From Morella rubra (lineage: Eukaryota > Streptophyta > Magnoliopsida > Fagales > Myricaceae), in the NCBI GenBank assembly GCA_003952965.2, contig RXIC02000511.1:62001-126000 (forward strand): a stretch of DNA of 64,000 nt, read 5' to 3'. The translations under genes were made by a program, and so were the position numbers. Each line of letters opens with the position of its first letter. The first letter of the stretch is position 1. The notes beneath the pieces are model-generated. The model made no database searches, was not told the origin of the DNA, and saw only the letters and a list, made by a program, of their open reading frames with translations. Of the stretch, positions 21,801 through 36,406 are shown in pieces.

Positions 21801-24800
21801 CAAATTTAGACAGCAAAGAACCTTTTCTTACAGGTCTGTCTGCAGCGAAGTAAAGAGCCAAACTGTAGTTTGGTTTGGCAGGAACCTGGAACAGAGAAAT
21901 TAAGATACAGTCTCCAGCTTGAAAGGCTGAAACTGGAATTTGTAGCATCAAATTTAAACCTCTAGATGCCATTCTAAGCACAATATAGAGTGGCAGACAA
22001 GCTAAGGAAAACTAAGTTTAACTGAACATCCTCGGCTGTCCCCTAAAAAAATATCAGCAAACTATTGAGATGTTTACATCGATCCGTTCTGCTTCTGCAA
22101 CACTAGTCTGATGTTCTACTAAAATCTTGTGTTTTATACTACATTCAAGCCCATTTTTGCTACAGAGCAACATTCAAGAAATTTCAGGAAATCAGTCAAG
22201 AGCATCAAAGCATCCATAGAAGCTCATATTCTATCTCATCGAAGTACTTGTGTGAAAATTATTACCTACAATCAGTTTTTACCACTAATTAGAACAAGAA
22301 AAGACTATGCAAAAATCCTTAGATCTTAGATTTGCACTGATTTTATATTTCACAGGAGAAAAGGAGACTGGATGGGATTCCTATACATACCTGCAGATTA
22401 ATGACAAGGACAAAAGGAAGCTTTCTTCCGTCTTCTGACTGGAAATGAGAAAAGCAAAGTTAGACAGAAGACACTATCAGATTAAGAGTCAAGAAAAAGA
22501 AGCCTAGACATTCAAAAATCATGCTTTCACAAGTCTGAAAGGAATATCTTTTATCATCAATTTTCCAGGCATCTTTTGAGCTGTTGTGAGACCCCCAAAT
22601 AAAAAATTATATTGCCGTATAGTTTATGTAATTAGACAGAATTGGAAAAAATCAACCCTGCAAAACGAGAATATTTGGACACTTCTAATATTCATAAGCA
22701 CAAGATATGTCCTAAGGCACAGCTCCAGATATTCATTTCCACTGCCACTGCCACTGCCTTGGAGCTGGCCTATCTGGAAGGATATCCTGAAGGCAAATGA
22801 AAGCATACGTTTGTCCTTCCATTAATGCAAGTGACGGGGAAGTCAAAGGCACATACTGACAAGGAGATAAGTAAAGTTGGAGAAGCAGCTACGGGAACTT
22901 TTAAGAGGTGGCCTTTGTTAGCCTATTTTTTATGCACTTACTATTTATTTATTTAACATATCCCCTCATAACGGAGTGGCAAATACAGGCCTAAATTATA
23001 TAGGGGCATCGATCTTCATCTTCATCTAGTAATATGACACTCAGCAAATCAAACAAGATGAACAGGAACTTAAACCATGCTGCCCAAAAATATTCCCAAG
23101 GGAGCTTTTGGGAAGTGAGAAGAACAATTTGGGCAATTGCACAAAATATTACGATAGATGCAAAAGATTAACTGGTGTTACTAACATATGCACCACATGA
23201 GAAACGGAAAAGCTTCACCATTTGACATTTCACTGTCCAAAACTAATACATTCATGGAGTGTTAAAGAGGATATCATTAACCTTCAGTGATCACTCTCCG
23301 CTACCGCACCATAAGGAGTAGGGAGACGACATATCACCGCAATGCCAAGAAACATTTAGTTTTTACTGACATATTACAGCTACTTGCACACTTACATATA
23401 AGTGATTAAATGAAGTGGAAACAAAGTATGTGACAGAATATGAAATCCAACTGAAATTGAAAACCACATTTCTACCTGAAGAAGACACCTGGGATGCAAT
23501 GCAATCTTGTCTATGGGTTTATCAACTTTGAACCAATCGACAGCTATAAGCTTGAGAAGAGGGTCTCCTCCCACTATCTGAAAAGATTTCATATATTCAA
23601 TCAACTATGATATCCCTTAATTTAGCGAGACGATGTATGATTCAATTCTCTGTCTTTGCCAAAATGCTTTGCACAACTATACTTAAAATCCCTGAATCAA
23701 ACAAGATATTCAAAATCTAGAAATCAAAAAACAAATAACTTCAAAACCGATACCCGAGATCCTAAACAACAGCAAGAATGTAAATAAGAGCAAAACAAAC
23801 TTGTGGTGACTATAAAATACCATACATATGCATGTATTCCCGTGGCTGTTTATACGTTCTCGTGTTAATTAAGAATAAAGGTAAGTCCGAAGTTCAAAAG
23901 ATGCGGGATCATATTTCAGACCCCCACTAATGACCACCTTGAACCTTCATGCAGTTCTCCACTGCAGAGATGAAAATCATAAAGTAGGATGCAACTCTAC
24001 TCATAAATTAGCCAAATCTACTCCAAACAGGTGGAAGCTAGGCAAGCAGCTTTATATGGGGGACGGAGACAGGTCAATGTGCTCCAAAAAAGAAAAAATG
24101 ATGAGATAGACAGAAAGAGAGAGGGGGGAGGGGGGGAAAATTTCTGTTTAGATCTAAATGTGCCATAACAAATACAGAGCAGAATAACACAAATGGACCA
24201 ATACTGTTGCTCAACATGTACATATAACTCAAAAGAGACAGCAAAATCCACCTTCATATTATCTTTTAGGTAATTCTTTCCTCTGATCATAAATCTCACA
24301 CCGCTTGGAGAAGTCCAACAGTTTGTGTCTGCATCAACCTTTCCTTTGTGCAATGAACCATGAAACTGGGCTGGATCAATAGTGATAGGAGTTGCAGTGG
24401 GGTCTAGTTCCTTATTTGCATCTTGTGCTGTATTTAGAATGACCAAATACTTTGGCACTGAGTTGTTTGTCATGGAAGGGGAAAAAGAAAACAAATTCGA
24501 GTTTTGGATTTATGAGCTACATGCTAACACAGACAAAATTAGCACAAAAGCTTTTTTCCACAACAACAACAATGGCCTGAACATCTATTGTCAAAGGATC
24601 TTAAAATAAAGCACGATTTAAGTGAGGATTCACCAATATTACAAACAAAAAAGGAGCGTCGAATTGGAAATTCATTGGCATATGACCATGATCCCCTTCA
24701 GAAAAAACTACACTAATCTCCTCTTGTTATTAAAAAAAGAGGTAGAGTTTGAAAAATATTCTATGCTTTTGATTGAACAGCCTCATCTAGGATTCTCTGG

Positions 24801-27800
24801 TCAAATTATCTTTAGCATTCTACTACAGCAGACATCTTCTGAGGTACTAACGCAATTGGCAGTTGACTTTCATTTGAGACGATAGAAAACAATAGAGATA
24901 TCTAACCGTTGTATAACCATTGAATTCAGAGATATCTAATTGGTTGATGTATCTTTTTCTTAAAAAATACATAGAGAGGACCTGAAGTTTGCTTCACTAA
25001 GCTTGAGATGGCCCACGAAACATTCCTCAGCTTCACTTTCATATTCTGTCAGGTTTAAGAGACAGATACTGTGACTTTGGAATTAATAAATGAGAGTTTC
25101 TACATCTGCGTAAGTTGCATGCAATCAGACGCAAAAAGTACTCCCTTTTGAACATAAAAGAAGGCAGCAAAGGGAAACCTTCTTGTCATGTTCATCATTG
25201 CCACTTTCTTCATCTTCTGAGGATGATGATGAGTCGGCAGCAATTGCGTCATAAAACTCATCCTGCACTTCTCCCTCCTCATGCTCGCCATTGGACAGAG
25301 AGACATCAGAGAGTTTTGAGTGGACAACTGTGGTGGAAGATTCATATACAAGACAGGGGTTTGCTCCTATATATTCCTTTATACCTGACCACCCATTCAA
25401 CATAAAAACATAATTAACAATGCAATAAATGAGTCATCAACAAACTGGGAAATAAAACTCCAGATTCCTAGAACTATAACTAATCTATGTTTCTCTAATA
25501 ATTTTTAGCAGTAAAAGATACCTGCTATACATGACCAACACCATGATTGTACCATGCGCGTCACCCCCCCCAAAAAAAAAAAAAAAATTTGCTTCCTCTC
25601 GTTTTTTACCTCTGTCAAACCTCATTCTCTCCTGTTCTTTGCTTTATAAAAGAAGCAAGACATCCAATATTAGCTATTATCATTCTGTCTGTTTATGGAT
25701 GGCTGACAATGATATTGCCTGATATATAGGGTGATACAGATATAACACACATAACAGATTATATATTTTACATAATGGTATACTTGCCACACCTGCTGAT
25801 ACAAGTCATTGCCCAATAACCCATGGAAATTTCAACTCTTAATAGACTAAATAAATTTCATAGCTGCAACATTATTACCCATGATATAACTCCTGCTACA
25901 TGAAAATCCACAAAATTGTTGTATGAAAGTTATAAGCCCATCACCATGATTTAATGCATGGCCTAGAAATAAACTTTCTCAGACCTCTTTAAGTGGGGAC
26001 AAATGGATTCGGAGCTTTGAAATAAGTGATTCAACAATAACTGACAATTAGCATTTGCGTTTGCTGATATCAGCACAAAGGACACCCCAGTTTAAATCAG
26101 CAACCCAAAGTAATATGTGATTCAGATTTTCCCTGTGTCAATCTGGGAGCAACACTGCATGATAATATGCACTGTTCCCAAATCATTCGACTGAGATGGC
26201 AAGATGTTCTTCAGCATCTGTTGTGTTAAAGCTTAGTCAAATATAAAAGACTTTGAGAAACTACGCAACACAGACACATATTTGGGCAAATCCATATTAG
26301 AAGTATTGCCGTTGTGCTTGGACATAATTTAGGATCATGCCATCGAATTCGCCATATCTAGCAGTTCCATTACCATGTTGTTGAGCTTCCAGAAACTTCT
26401 GAAACCATCGCCTATGACATCTCATTCTATTAGTTGCTAGTTGCTAGTAAATTGTGCAGGTGATGAACATCTTTACCAAAGGTTGAGTAAGAGAAACAAA
26501 ACTTAAGTTTGAGCTTGACCTAGAAGTATTGAGACCAGTGACGAATCTCCAGAATGTGCTAATATCTTTGATGGGCCAAACCTTTCTAACACTGATCACA
26601 GACATGTTAGGCTGAGAATCAGAAAAAACTGGAGTATTAGATAAGCAAACCTGCCACTTGGCATAAGAGTGCATAAGGAACACTCTTTTCAAACTTTGAG
26701 CTGTGTTCTTTCTTCCATCTGAACCAGCAGGAAGAATGTATCTCTAACATTTGAGTTACGAGAGATCTTGGAGCATTTGAACCCGTGGATGTGTTTAAAT
26801 TTCTAATCTCCCAGGTAGATGCTACAATCGAAACAAAGAGAAAAAACCAAAGATTATCTGTTTCTTGACTTTGTCATATCCTAGTTGGCATTCACCAAAG
26901 AATAAGAAATGAAACTAAAAAACTTAAACAGTTCTCAATAAGCCATGTACAGTAGAAAAAAAACTTTATCGAAATTATTGCAGTTAAAAACAATGTAGAT
27001 AAATAGAATCTTTTTAAAGAATCAAACCAAAATATCTTACGGTTGAATTTTGTACGGCGATAACCAGATTTTGGAGGCTTCTTTTTATGTACAGCTGGAA
27101 ATTGCAAGATAGCTGCAGGAATAAATGCATAGCACAAGTTATTCAAGTACAAAGCTATACAGCAGGATTCTATGTATTAAATACAGCCAAAAAGTCACAT
27201 CACCTCATGCAACTTGAGTCAGGAGATTTCATTGGCTTTCTGTTAAAAGCTTCATGTGAACCAGTTTACAGTAGAGCCCATTGGCTTGTAACAACTGGCA
27301 ATATAGAAATGATGTTCTTTTTATTTTTCATTTTTCCTAATTCTGAAACTTCTCCATTCAGAAAGCCAAGGCATCTCAGTTTTAAAGAAACATAAATTGA
27401 TCCCAAAGCCTATTGATTATAATCTCCATTTCTTCCTATTTCTCAAGAGCAATTATAGCATCCATAATTGTGAAAGAACAAGTTAGGGATAAAAGTCTCA
27501 AGAGTGAACAACACGATAGTAGTACAGTATCAAAGTACAACAGGATTTACTGTAAAGCTTAGAGATATTTCCAATGGAATGTGCTCTGCCATACACACTA
27601 TATACTGAAATCACCTAGATCACACATGTAATCCTACTTACTTACTATATGTTCCATCTTGTCCTTGAAACCATTGCCTAGTGAAGATAAAATCTCTCTT
27701 GGAATGCCACCTGCCATAATACCATATACCCGCTAAAGAAACAAGAAGAAGCTCCAAAGAAAATAATTGAAGCAATGGATAGTTTTCAACTAACGCATTA

Positions 27801-30800
27801 TGGTTTCTATTTCTATTAAACATCCAGAATCATACAAGGGATAAAGAAGAAAAACAAGCATCCACTGGCTATTGGAAGAGCAAATAAAAATTTATGGACT
27901 GGTTGTAGCCTTAGTGCTAAAGCTTTGGATGTTGAAGACTAATAACAGCACACAAGGTGCCGCAGGCATGCAAAGCACACTGATGGTGCTGCAATGAGGA
28001 AGGCAGAACAGTCGACCTAGCAGCCTAGCACATTGCGTCAAAGCTAGGTGTGAGCTCAAAAATCTTTCTTCTTCGTTCAGTTATAAGGTCTTAAGTTAAC
28101 CAGTTCAACTTAAACTGGCAAATTAAACGGCCCAAAGCTATCCATACAATTAAGAGTAATAGAAAGAACATAAATTAACCACAGATTCAGCTTCTGATTA
28201 TCGCTCAAACATTGACCCAACAATCATAAAAGACTTGAGAATACGATACGAGGCTTTTTTTTTCACTTTGACTTTGAATCTATATCCTTTTGTTCCTTTT
28301 TTTCTTGAGTAGTTTCCTAACATTAAGAACTAGTGAGTGCCTCCGTTTTGATCTTGTAAGAAAGCAAGGATAATGAATAAACTGCCTATGAGAGGAACAA
28401 AATTTCTTAAGCAAAAAGCATGCTAGAAAATTTTTCCAACCTTCAACATACTCAAGTGTGACATTCGGGTTAATTCAAATAGAACAAACAAGAGTAAAAT
28501 GACAGCTCAAACAGCACAGAGTATGAATCCATGAAAACATAAACAAAACAGTGTAATCGATACAGGATAGCTATATATGTCTAATGACATTACCGAGTAA
28601 GATATTTTGGATCAAATGTCCCATAAACGACATCATAGTGCCCGTCAAAAGAATCTATCAGCTCCAAGTCACCTGTCAATATATCCCATCTGCAAAGATA
28701 ATTATTTGAGACATCGAAGTTCTATATAATGAGATCATCAATCCTAAAAGAATTATCTACAAACAACTTACTCGTATCTCTGATGCCGCTCAGTGTTTAA
28801 AATCACTTCAAAAACCGTATCTGCAGTTGCATCAACCACACCAACTGACTTCACAAGAACACCATTACCACTCTACATAGAGTTGCGATACAACATTAAT
28901 ATGCTACTTGAGGCAACACTTCTGGTTTAAAAAACTCTCGTACTTGCTTCAGTTCCAGAGAAAGAGATATCAGTGAACCTCGTAATTACAGGGAAAGGAG
29001 ACCATACTGAGTTCAAAACATCAAGTATTAGATACTTCCAAAATGTGAAAGAGAGGCCGGGATAATTCAAGTCACAAGGCTCAGGCTTAGTTGTCTATAG
29101 GCCCCCACAAATCTCTGATTTCAAGGAAAATCGTATAGAAGGAAAACAGGTACAACTCATGTACAATAAAAAACAAAGAAATTTCTCTCATAGAAATTAT
29201 TGGCACAGACCAAAATGTCAGAATCTCTCATCTAGGCTTTTATAAGCAACAGGGTCTATAAGGCAAGCAAGACTTTGGAGGTATAAAGACAAGTAAGTTG
29301 TCCTTGCATACTACAAATCTAGGTTTCACTTCAAATCTAAATGAGGAACTACAATGTATTCCAATGGTAACTGAAGTCTCATGGTACAGTCATATATGGA
29401 AATCGGGAGGTTAATCCAAGTAATTAACACCAGCAGAGGCATTAAAAGTAGAATAGCAGTTATACTGAAGATGAGCATTAAACAATAGCGCTTAAATTAT
29501 AATTAATTAACTACAATGGCTCTAACAGTGAGAAAAGTAGATCTAAAAATATATTTATTATGAAATTTTTCATTGTCATAGGCCCCAAGATATGTGAAAT
29601 AAATCCTACCTTGCAGAAACCAGGGGTGCGTCCAGATTGATTCCTAAAGCAGGAAAGCATCTCCCTCACTTGAGTCAAAGACTCAAAGGAGATCTTTTAT
29701 CTTGTGTATCCAGTAATGTTTCAGGCCACCTATTGTAATAAAGGTACTCTGCTTTGTGTTTCTCTAATAAGCTGTTATAATGCAAACATAAGAGCATACA
29801 ACTTCTTGTTTGACAAAAAAAAAAAGCCTTAAGACTCTGTTTGCTTCGACTGAGAATCTTTAGAGGTGAAACTTTTACTGTGGTCAATTCAAGTTTAGAG
29901 AAAGTGTTTTAATCACTGGAAGATAAAGGGAGAAACATGAGATAATTTCCCATAGAGTCTGGAGACAATAACAATCTAGATTTATATGGTCCTCGGTTAA
30001 GGCACATTTCTCAGCAGAAAAGACAGATCCAGAATCAAAGATATTGCAATAAAGGGAATTGATATGGTTTTATCACAAAGAACAGAAACAACGTAATAAT
30101 TGATACCTTGGAGTCAGCAACATCCTCAAATATTCTAATACCTGAAATCAAAAAAGATCAAGAAGTATGTAGAAGAGTTAGTAAACGAACCAAAATAACT
30201 TTTCAACCATGCAGCATAATTATTTTCGAAATGACATATCTAGGTACTAATTCATTCTAGAAAACGTTTCATTGATTCTTCTTACTGCTCCCAGAAGCAG
30301 ACCAAACACAAAATCTGTATCAATGATTCCAAAATCAATCATTACCCCGTAAGGTTAAAGATTTCTTTTTCCCTGCTCCTTAACCAATTTAGTTTGCATT
30401 CCTTTTTCGTTCAACTATAATTTATGTGGGTTTTGAGTACATGCACACTTAATACCCATTCAGGCCTTAACCCAATAGGCAGATGCTATAAGAACCTCCA
30501 TATTGTTATGTCTTCTAGAATGGAGAAGTAAAGAGTTTAGCGTGATCAATTTTTTGGAACTCACCGCAAAGTATAGAAAGATACTTTCCCAAATCTAATG
30601 CAAAGAAGGAATTATTTTTGTTCCCAAACTCCATTAAAACAAAGAGAAACAGAGAAAATCCACTGCAAAATATTGAAGATCACATGAGAGTAGCAAACAT
30701 TAATAATAATAGCAAACTATTTCTACATATTATCTTTGCTCAATAACCATTTAAAACTCTGATCATTATGACAGATGAGACACATTCAAGTGAGGCTTGC

Positions 30801-33800
30801 CATTCGACAATGTTATAAGAGAATTTGCTTGAACTGTGGACCTCTGGCTTTGTTATTCACACAAATGAAGAGGCCGCAGGAATGCTACCAACAGATATTG
30901 ATAATCATTAGTATCATGCCAAGCAACAGAATAAATGGTTATATCATGACACAAAAATGAAGACTTAAGAAAACACCCACCAAGAAATGAAGGGAGAAAG
31001 GTTAAGAGATGATGACAAAGCTAGAAAAAAATTGCTAGGATAGTCTAATAGGGGATAGAACCAGCCGAGAAAAATTACCATTAACTGTTTTGACACATTT
31101 CCACTCATGAGCCTCAACTGCATCTCCACTATGCCCTTCAGTGTACCGATCTGGCCTAACACTAGCACCCAAGTCCGAGGATTGGCGCAAAAGCCTCTCT
31201 GGGCCTGCAAGTAACAGAAAGAGAGAGATAGAGACACAAACAGAGGGATTATGTTATCAATACTGGTAGATAATACGTTTCAACTCAAACGCTATTACGG
31301 CTATGGGCAATCCAATGTTTGATACTTATGAAAGTAATCATAAAATAATTTATTATCATAGAAATATTTCTCAAACCATAGCAAATCGATTACAATAAAA
31401 CTGAGCCACAATTGCACCAGCAAGAATAAAGAGATCAATGTGCACCCTCATTTGATAACAAAGACATTTGATGTAATGTCACCTTGGCCAATTCTTATAA
31501 GCTTTCTTAACCCATGCGCATACCTCCTCACTCTAGGTCGATGTCCTTCCAGATTGATCCTTCCACAGTACAAAAAGATTAAAATATAAGAGAACAATGA
31601 ATGAGAAAAAAAATATCGCATGCCAAATAATGGATAGTCTTCAACCAATCAGATAAAGGCCAACACCAGCAGAAGTACGATATGCATACATAGAGCACAC
31701 ATAAATTGAGAATCCCACCCTCGCATGGGACCCAACAACAATACCTTGGATCATTGGAAAATGATCCTTATATTTTTGTTTGAGTTGTTCGATCTGATGA
31801 TGAAAAATCCCTTCATAAATAAGCAAAGATCTCGGCTTGTTTTGCATTTTAACAGAAAAATCAACAGATAGAATCACCTAACATCCTCAATCCTCAATTA
31901 TTTGATTGAAATATCTTTCTGAATATCAACTCAACTTAGATAAATTACTCAGATGAAGTGTATCATTAGTACAGGAAAAATAAGCATACTCTGTCTCCAT
32001 GTTCAGTTTGTTTCTGGCACTTCCTCCTCTTGAGAGCTCATACTCAGCCTGTTAGAAGCAAAGTTACACCAAAATGAAGAAAAGAAAAAATCAAAAATTC
32101 TACAATCCTTTTTTTTTGGGGCCCCCCAGAAGGGAGGGTGGGGGGGGGGAACAACAAAAACAACGACCACCACCTATTCATTTGCAGTTGGCATTGCGCA
32201 AGACAGTGCTACAAGGAAAAGAAAAGGATGCCTGACATTTCATAAATGTCACCTAAGGTACCCACAAACTTCTATTTTTTGTTTACCTGTTGCTTGGCAT
32301 GATCAAATGCCTCCATCCATTTTCGGGCTTCCCCAGCATTAGCACAAGCAATCTTGTAGCAAAATAAATCCAATTAATTGCTAGTCACCTCCAAATAACA
32401 GATAATAGGGACCCTATTATTTGTCATATCAATACACTGACTTCTGCATTTTCAACTTTCAATTTCTGGGTGATAATTTCCAAAACTGAATAACATGAAA
32501 CTACAAACTTACTTCCCCTTTTTTTGTCTCATCCAGTCGATTGTAAAACCTTAGAACATAAACATCCTACCAAAAAGAAAATGCATTAGTAGCAAAATCT
32601 TGCTTCCTTTGTCTCCCCAATATGGTAAAAGAAATCAAAGACAAAATAGTCTGAAGCTTTTCACAAGCCAAATCAACTGGGGAAAAAAGGTGAAAGAAGA
32701 TGAGGATAAATATTGACGAGTGACTGATATGTCACATGTACATTTACTAGAGCCTTACTCCTTGGTTGACCTTCTGCCGCCCTAGCTCCTCCACCATAAG
32801 TGTGGGCCCTATAACACCCTTCCTAATGGGTTTCTGCACAACGGTAATGTAGAGCATACAGTTCAAGTACCAGTGCCAAAGAAAAAAAGGAAGGAAGAAA
32901 AAGGGTTGAAGCAAATATAAAATCAACTGTTGCATCCTCAAATAATGTTTCTGAGCCATCTAAAGCTCAAAATCTTACTTAAGCAATAAAGAAGAGTGTA
33001 CTAGATTGGCAAAAGCTTTTATTTAAGGCATATTGGCTAGGAAAGAAAAAAAAAAAGAAGCAACAATGGACAAAAGCCTAACAAGTGAAAAACACAGAAG
33101 CTACATCGAAGGAGGAAACTAAAGAGGCATGTAACACTAAGGGAATCGTCTACAATGAGACTGTCCACTTTGCAAGATTATTGAGTAATGTTTGTGAAAG
33201 ATGCTAGTAAATTTCTCATTTTCCTTCTTTCCGAAGGTTAAATTTAGTCCTTTGAGTCTTATTTTTGAGTGACGCTTTCTTTTGAAACACTCCTTCCTTT
33301 CTCTATGTTTGGATGGATTTGGCATGGTACTGTATAAAATTTGTCCACCAATCTGGGGATCCGTTGAGTGCAGCAATCATCAACCTGGGATACATCTCTA
33401 TCACCCTTGCCCGTGCATGTCTAATTTCCACGTATCATATGCATCACAAGTCTTCAACAATGACAATTCGACCAATATTATCACCAATAACTCAATGAAA
33501 ACCCGAAGTCACGAACTGGATACTCAACTTTTTTTCATTCTTAGTTTTCACGAAAGCAAAAAATCCACCTCAACAAACCCAAAAGAAATCCGAGCTCGTT
33601 ATCCTCATCCACTATACTGTTTCATCTCCCCCAGAAAAAAACAGAAAGTGCAACATGGCGAATAGATATACTGCTTAACAAAATGAAAAACGAACAAACT
33701 TGAAAACAAAAAGCAGAAAGCAAAAAAAGAAAAGCGAAAGAGAAAAAGGGTGTCTGTCTCATACAATGCCCGGGCTCTCGTTGGGGTCTCGCTTGAACAT

Positions 33801-33983
33801 CTCGACGTACTTGCCCCGAATGGAGAGGAAGCGAAGGTGGCAATACTCGTGGCCGATCGGATTCACGCCCAGATGGTACACCCACCCGGAGAACTCGCAC
33901 GTCCCTCTCTCCTCCCCTAAGACAGAGGACCCTCCTGACTCGGACCGGTCGCTCCCGGACTGCCTCAACGACGCCGTCTCCAT
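18804..33983 (-). CDS. PH-START-DUF1336 protein, EDR2-like (At2g28320 type), 22 exons
   Basis: Coding exons (minus): 33983-33765, 32833-32759, 32566-32513, 32352-32287, 32048-31990, 31559-31483, 31204-31079, 30141-30107, 28872-28772, 28689-28594, 27710-27646, 27112-27041, 26821-26651, 25384-25179, 25045-24982, 24457-24252, 23577-23476, 22438-22391, 21885-21742, 21641-21546, 20981-20880, 18896-18804. Total 2277 nt, 758 aa; all phases close. Order: PH domain (about 25-140: GWVYHLGVNPIGHEYCHLRF, GVIGPTLMVEELGR), START lipid-binding domain (about 205-410: WKCVKTVNGIRIFEDVADS, WHSKRDFIFTRQW), an acidic linker (about 430-475, SSSSSEDEESGNDEHDKK), and the EDR2 C-terminal DUF1336 domain (about 510-750: DTNCWTSPSG, DWFKVDKPIDKIALHP, KFVDGSDMFRDARFKLIPS, IDVDIGSSSVARGVIGLVLG). 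Relatives bind phosphoinositides and EDR2 itself damps defence cell death; the role of this paralogue is not established. The exon 15 donor (GTCCTC) is weak, so the exon 15/16 join is the least certain. Confidence 0.93.
18986..20092 (-). mobile_element. 5'-truncated LINE (L1/RTE-like) in the last intron of the EDR2-like gene
   Basis: On the minus strand two segments encode the C-terminal part of a plant LINE polyprotein: the end of the reverse transcriptase/zf-RVT region (19.8-20.09 kb: DAMVADYLEGGSGAVVWNVQ, FSAFYSTLYGKV) and the zf-RVT zinc-binding module (19075-19467: CYLCKSEGESVDHLLLHYP, then WRMIRACIWWSLWRESNNRC). The element ends in poly-A (plus-strand poly-T 18984-18999). It is flanked by 15-mers CTTTGGTGTGTCATT (18971-18985) and CTTTAGTGTGTCATT (20093-20107), a target-site duplication with one change. 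It is about 1.1 kb long, dead, and interrupted by a MITE. Confidence 0.85.
19560..19769. mobile_element. hAT-like MITE nested in the LINE
   Basis: A 210-bp AT-rich insertion starts GCTATGTTTG and ends CCAAACAT, giving short inverted ends. Direct 8-mers flank it: AGCTGAAG (19552-19559) and AGCAGAAG (19770-19777), as expected for hAT insertions. It breaks the LINE coding similarity and so is younger than the LINE. ACTTTTAACAAA-type subrepeats occur inside. Confidence 0.65.
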
Positions 33984-36405
33984 CAAAATGAAGTATCTCA
34001 AGAGCGAAGGGAATGGCACAGAAGTAAAGGGCGACCGCGAGGGAAGACGATCGTCGAGACAGAAGCTGCGCTGTTATTGTTGATCTCCTCTGTTAATTTT
34101 CCAAATTTGAACAGTTTTTGCTTGCATTCCTTATTCCTTAAGAAATTCAGGAAAACAACAAAAATATGAAATTATTATTATGAAGAATGTAATCTGAAGA
34201 AGAAATCTTTGGTACGAAATATACAATTTTATTTGCTTCATTACCTGTGAAATTTTACTTATATGTTGGATAAGTCAACTTTTTCTTAACTAGCCTGTGC
34301 TGATCTGAGGGGGGGCTGGTGTGGCGTTAGAATCCGGCCGACAAGTCCCATCGGAATGGGGCCGGTTGCTATTTCAATTGGCTGGGGGTTGAATCTTGGC
34401 CAGCTCCTCTGGACCTGCACACGCCACGTCGCTTTCCTGCCAATTGGATCCTTCTCTCATAAAGCTGATTTTAATGATACAAATGGTGTTGTATCAGTAC
34501 ACGCTGCCGTTGTTGCTTAGAAAAAGTACACTCTGTTATGATTTGCTGGCTATATGTACAAAGTGAATTTTGAGGCTTCTCCACGTGGCAGAGACAGGAC
34601 CGAGAGAAATCTTAAATGTTGTCGTTTAAGTGAGGGGGTGAAGCGGGGTCCAACCAGTGCGGTGTGGCAGGATATAGACGTGAAGGTCGGCTATGGATTA
34701 CAAAGTACCAACCAAAGCCTGTCGGCAAATTTGTCTTTTTTTTTTTTTTTAATAGTGTATGCACTTTTGAGTATAAGATTTTGACACTTTAACCCATATT
34801 TATTATTTTATTATATTATATCAACTAATTATTAATTTCAGAATCTTTTATATTTTCTGTTGCAATTTGTATTAAATTTGAACAAAAATTTTATGTTTTG
34901 ATCTTTAAAATTATGATTTTATCTTTAAAATTTTATGAATGACAAAATTTTCATTTTACACGTCAAAAAATTATTTTTCGTCTAAATTAATTGAAAATTT
35001 TAACAGATAGTGGTCAAGTATCTGAAATTAATAATTAATAGGTGTAATGTGACAAAAAAATAAATAGAGATGTAAAATATTAAGACTCCCAAAATTAAAG
35101 AGTACAGAGTGTTTTTATTCATTTATTTATTTCCTTCTTTTGGTCTAAGCAAATTTGCTTATCATTCTATAGTTTTTGAAGTACCAACTTAGGACTTTCA
35201 CTAGTTTACCAATTGTATTTAGTCAAAAAATTGTATTTACTGCATAATAGTAAGTTTGATTATACTTCTTACAAGTTAGTTTTTGATTTATACTTTGATT
35301 GGAAGTTTGATTCAAATTTTTGAGATTTATCATTACGCTCTTAGCTTAATTATTACATATCTCATGTGGGTTAGATATGTCTAAACCCAGTGCACCAAGA
35401 TTATATATAACGGATTTTTTTTTTTTTGTGACTAAAAAAACAATTTAGTGACAAATAATTTTAGGGGACTCCTACTTTAAAATGGCACTCCGAAAAATAA
35501 CCAATTGAGTTGTACTTCAAAAGGGTCATTAATTAAGTGATCATTGTGGCCAATTAAGTTCCAAACTTTTAAGAGGGGCAAATGACAGGTGCAAATGAGC
35601 TTGCACCAACGCGGATGAATCTAAATGGTTGGAGATCGAGTGGAAGAGTGACAACAGTTGGTTTTCCAATAATATAAAGGCCCGCCCCAACATGGAAAAG
35701 CATCAGCTGCGCATCTTTAGAGTTAGGATGGTCCAATGATTCAGATGTTGTAAAGTACAAAGTTGCAACTTGGCGCAGCTTTCTTTATCTTTTGGAAAAG
35801 CGCAGGTGGCAATTAGGAATTAACAAGATGGCTACTATGAATTATTGACGTGTAAATTACTACTCTTTTAACACTAAAGGAGACGTATGGAAGTAGTTCA
35901 TACATTAGACAGAAAAAGAAAAAAAAAGAGAGAAGAAAAGTGGATTTGTTCATTAGTCAATCAACCATCCACAGGGAGCTCTCGGTTTAGAAATTAACAA
36001 TATCTCATGGGAATGATGGAGTAGTTGATGAAATATGATTAGGTGCTATTAATCATTTGAGGTTATTTTATAAGATCTTTGGTCTAGTAATTACAAATTT
36101 ATGTGAAACGGGTAGATTACAGAGACTTCAAGATTAATTGAGATTTGTGTAAACTGATCAAGATTAATTTAGGTTTGTATTGTTTACCAAAATATTAACA
36201 CTCTAAAAATTCGGATCTGATTAAAAAAACTACAAAATAGTTTCTCTCATAATCAAATAATTCTTTTCATTATAATATTCATTCAAATTTTCGCTCTTTT
36301 CACTTTTCACCAACTCCTATAAATTATTTTCACTTTTTTACCAATTCTCATATCTCAAAATTTCCGCCACCGAATCAAACACTACCAAGTTAGAAAAAGA
36401 AAAAG
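33984..36405. other. Intergenic: EDR2-like upstream side and AT-rich spacer
   Basis: 33984-34100 is the EDR2-like leader (less AT-rich). The rest is AT-rich, with poly-T runs near 34737 and 35418. Open frames at 34554-34784 and 35569-35760 resemble nothing. No gene, RNA or complete element is recognised. Confidence 0.4.
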
Positions 36406-36406
36406 C

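Noticed and set aside
33282..33665. A 127-codon plus-strand frame within intron 1 of the EDR2-like gene
   Set aside because: No family resemblance; it lies antisense in an intron and has the composition of intron sequence.
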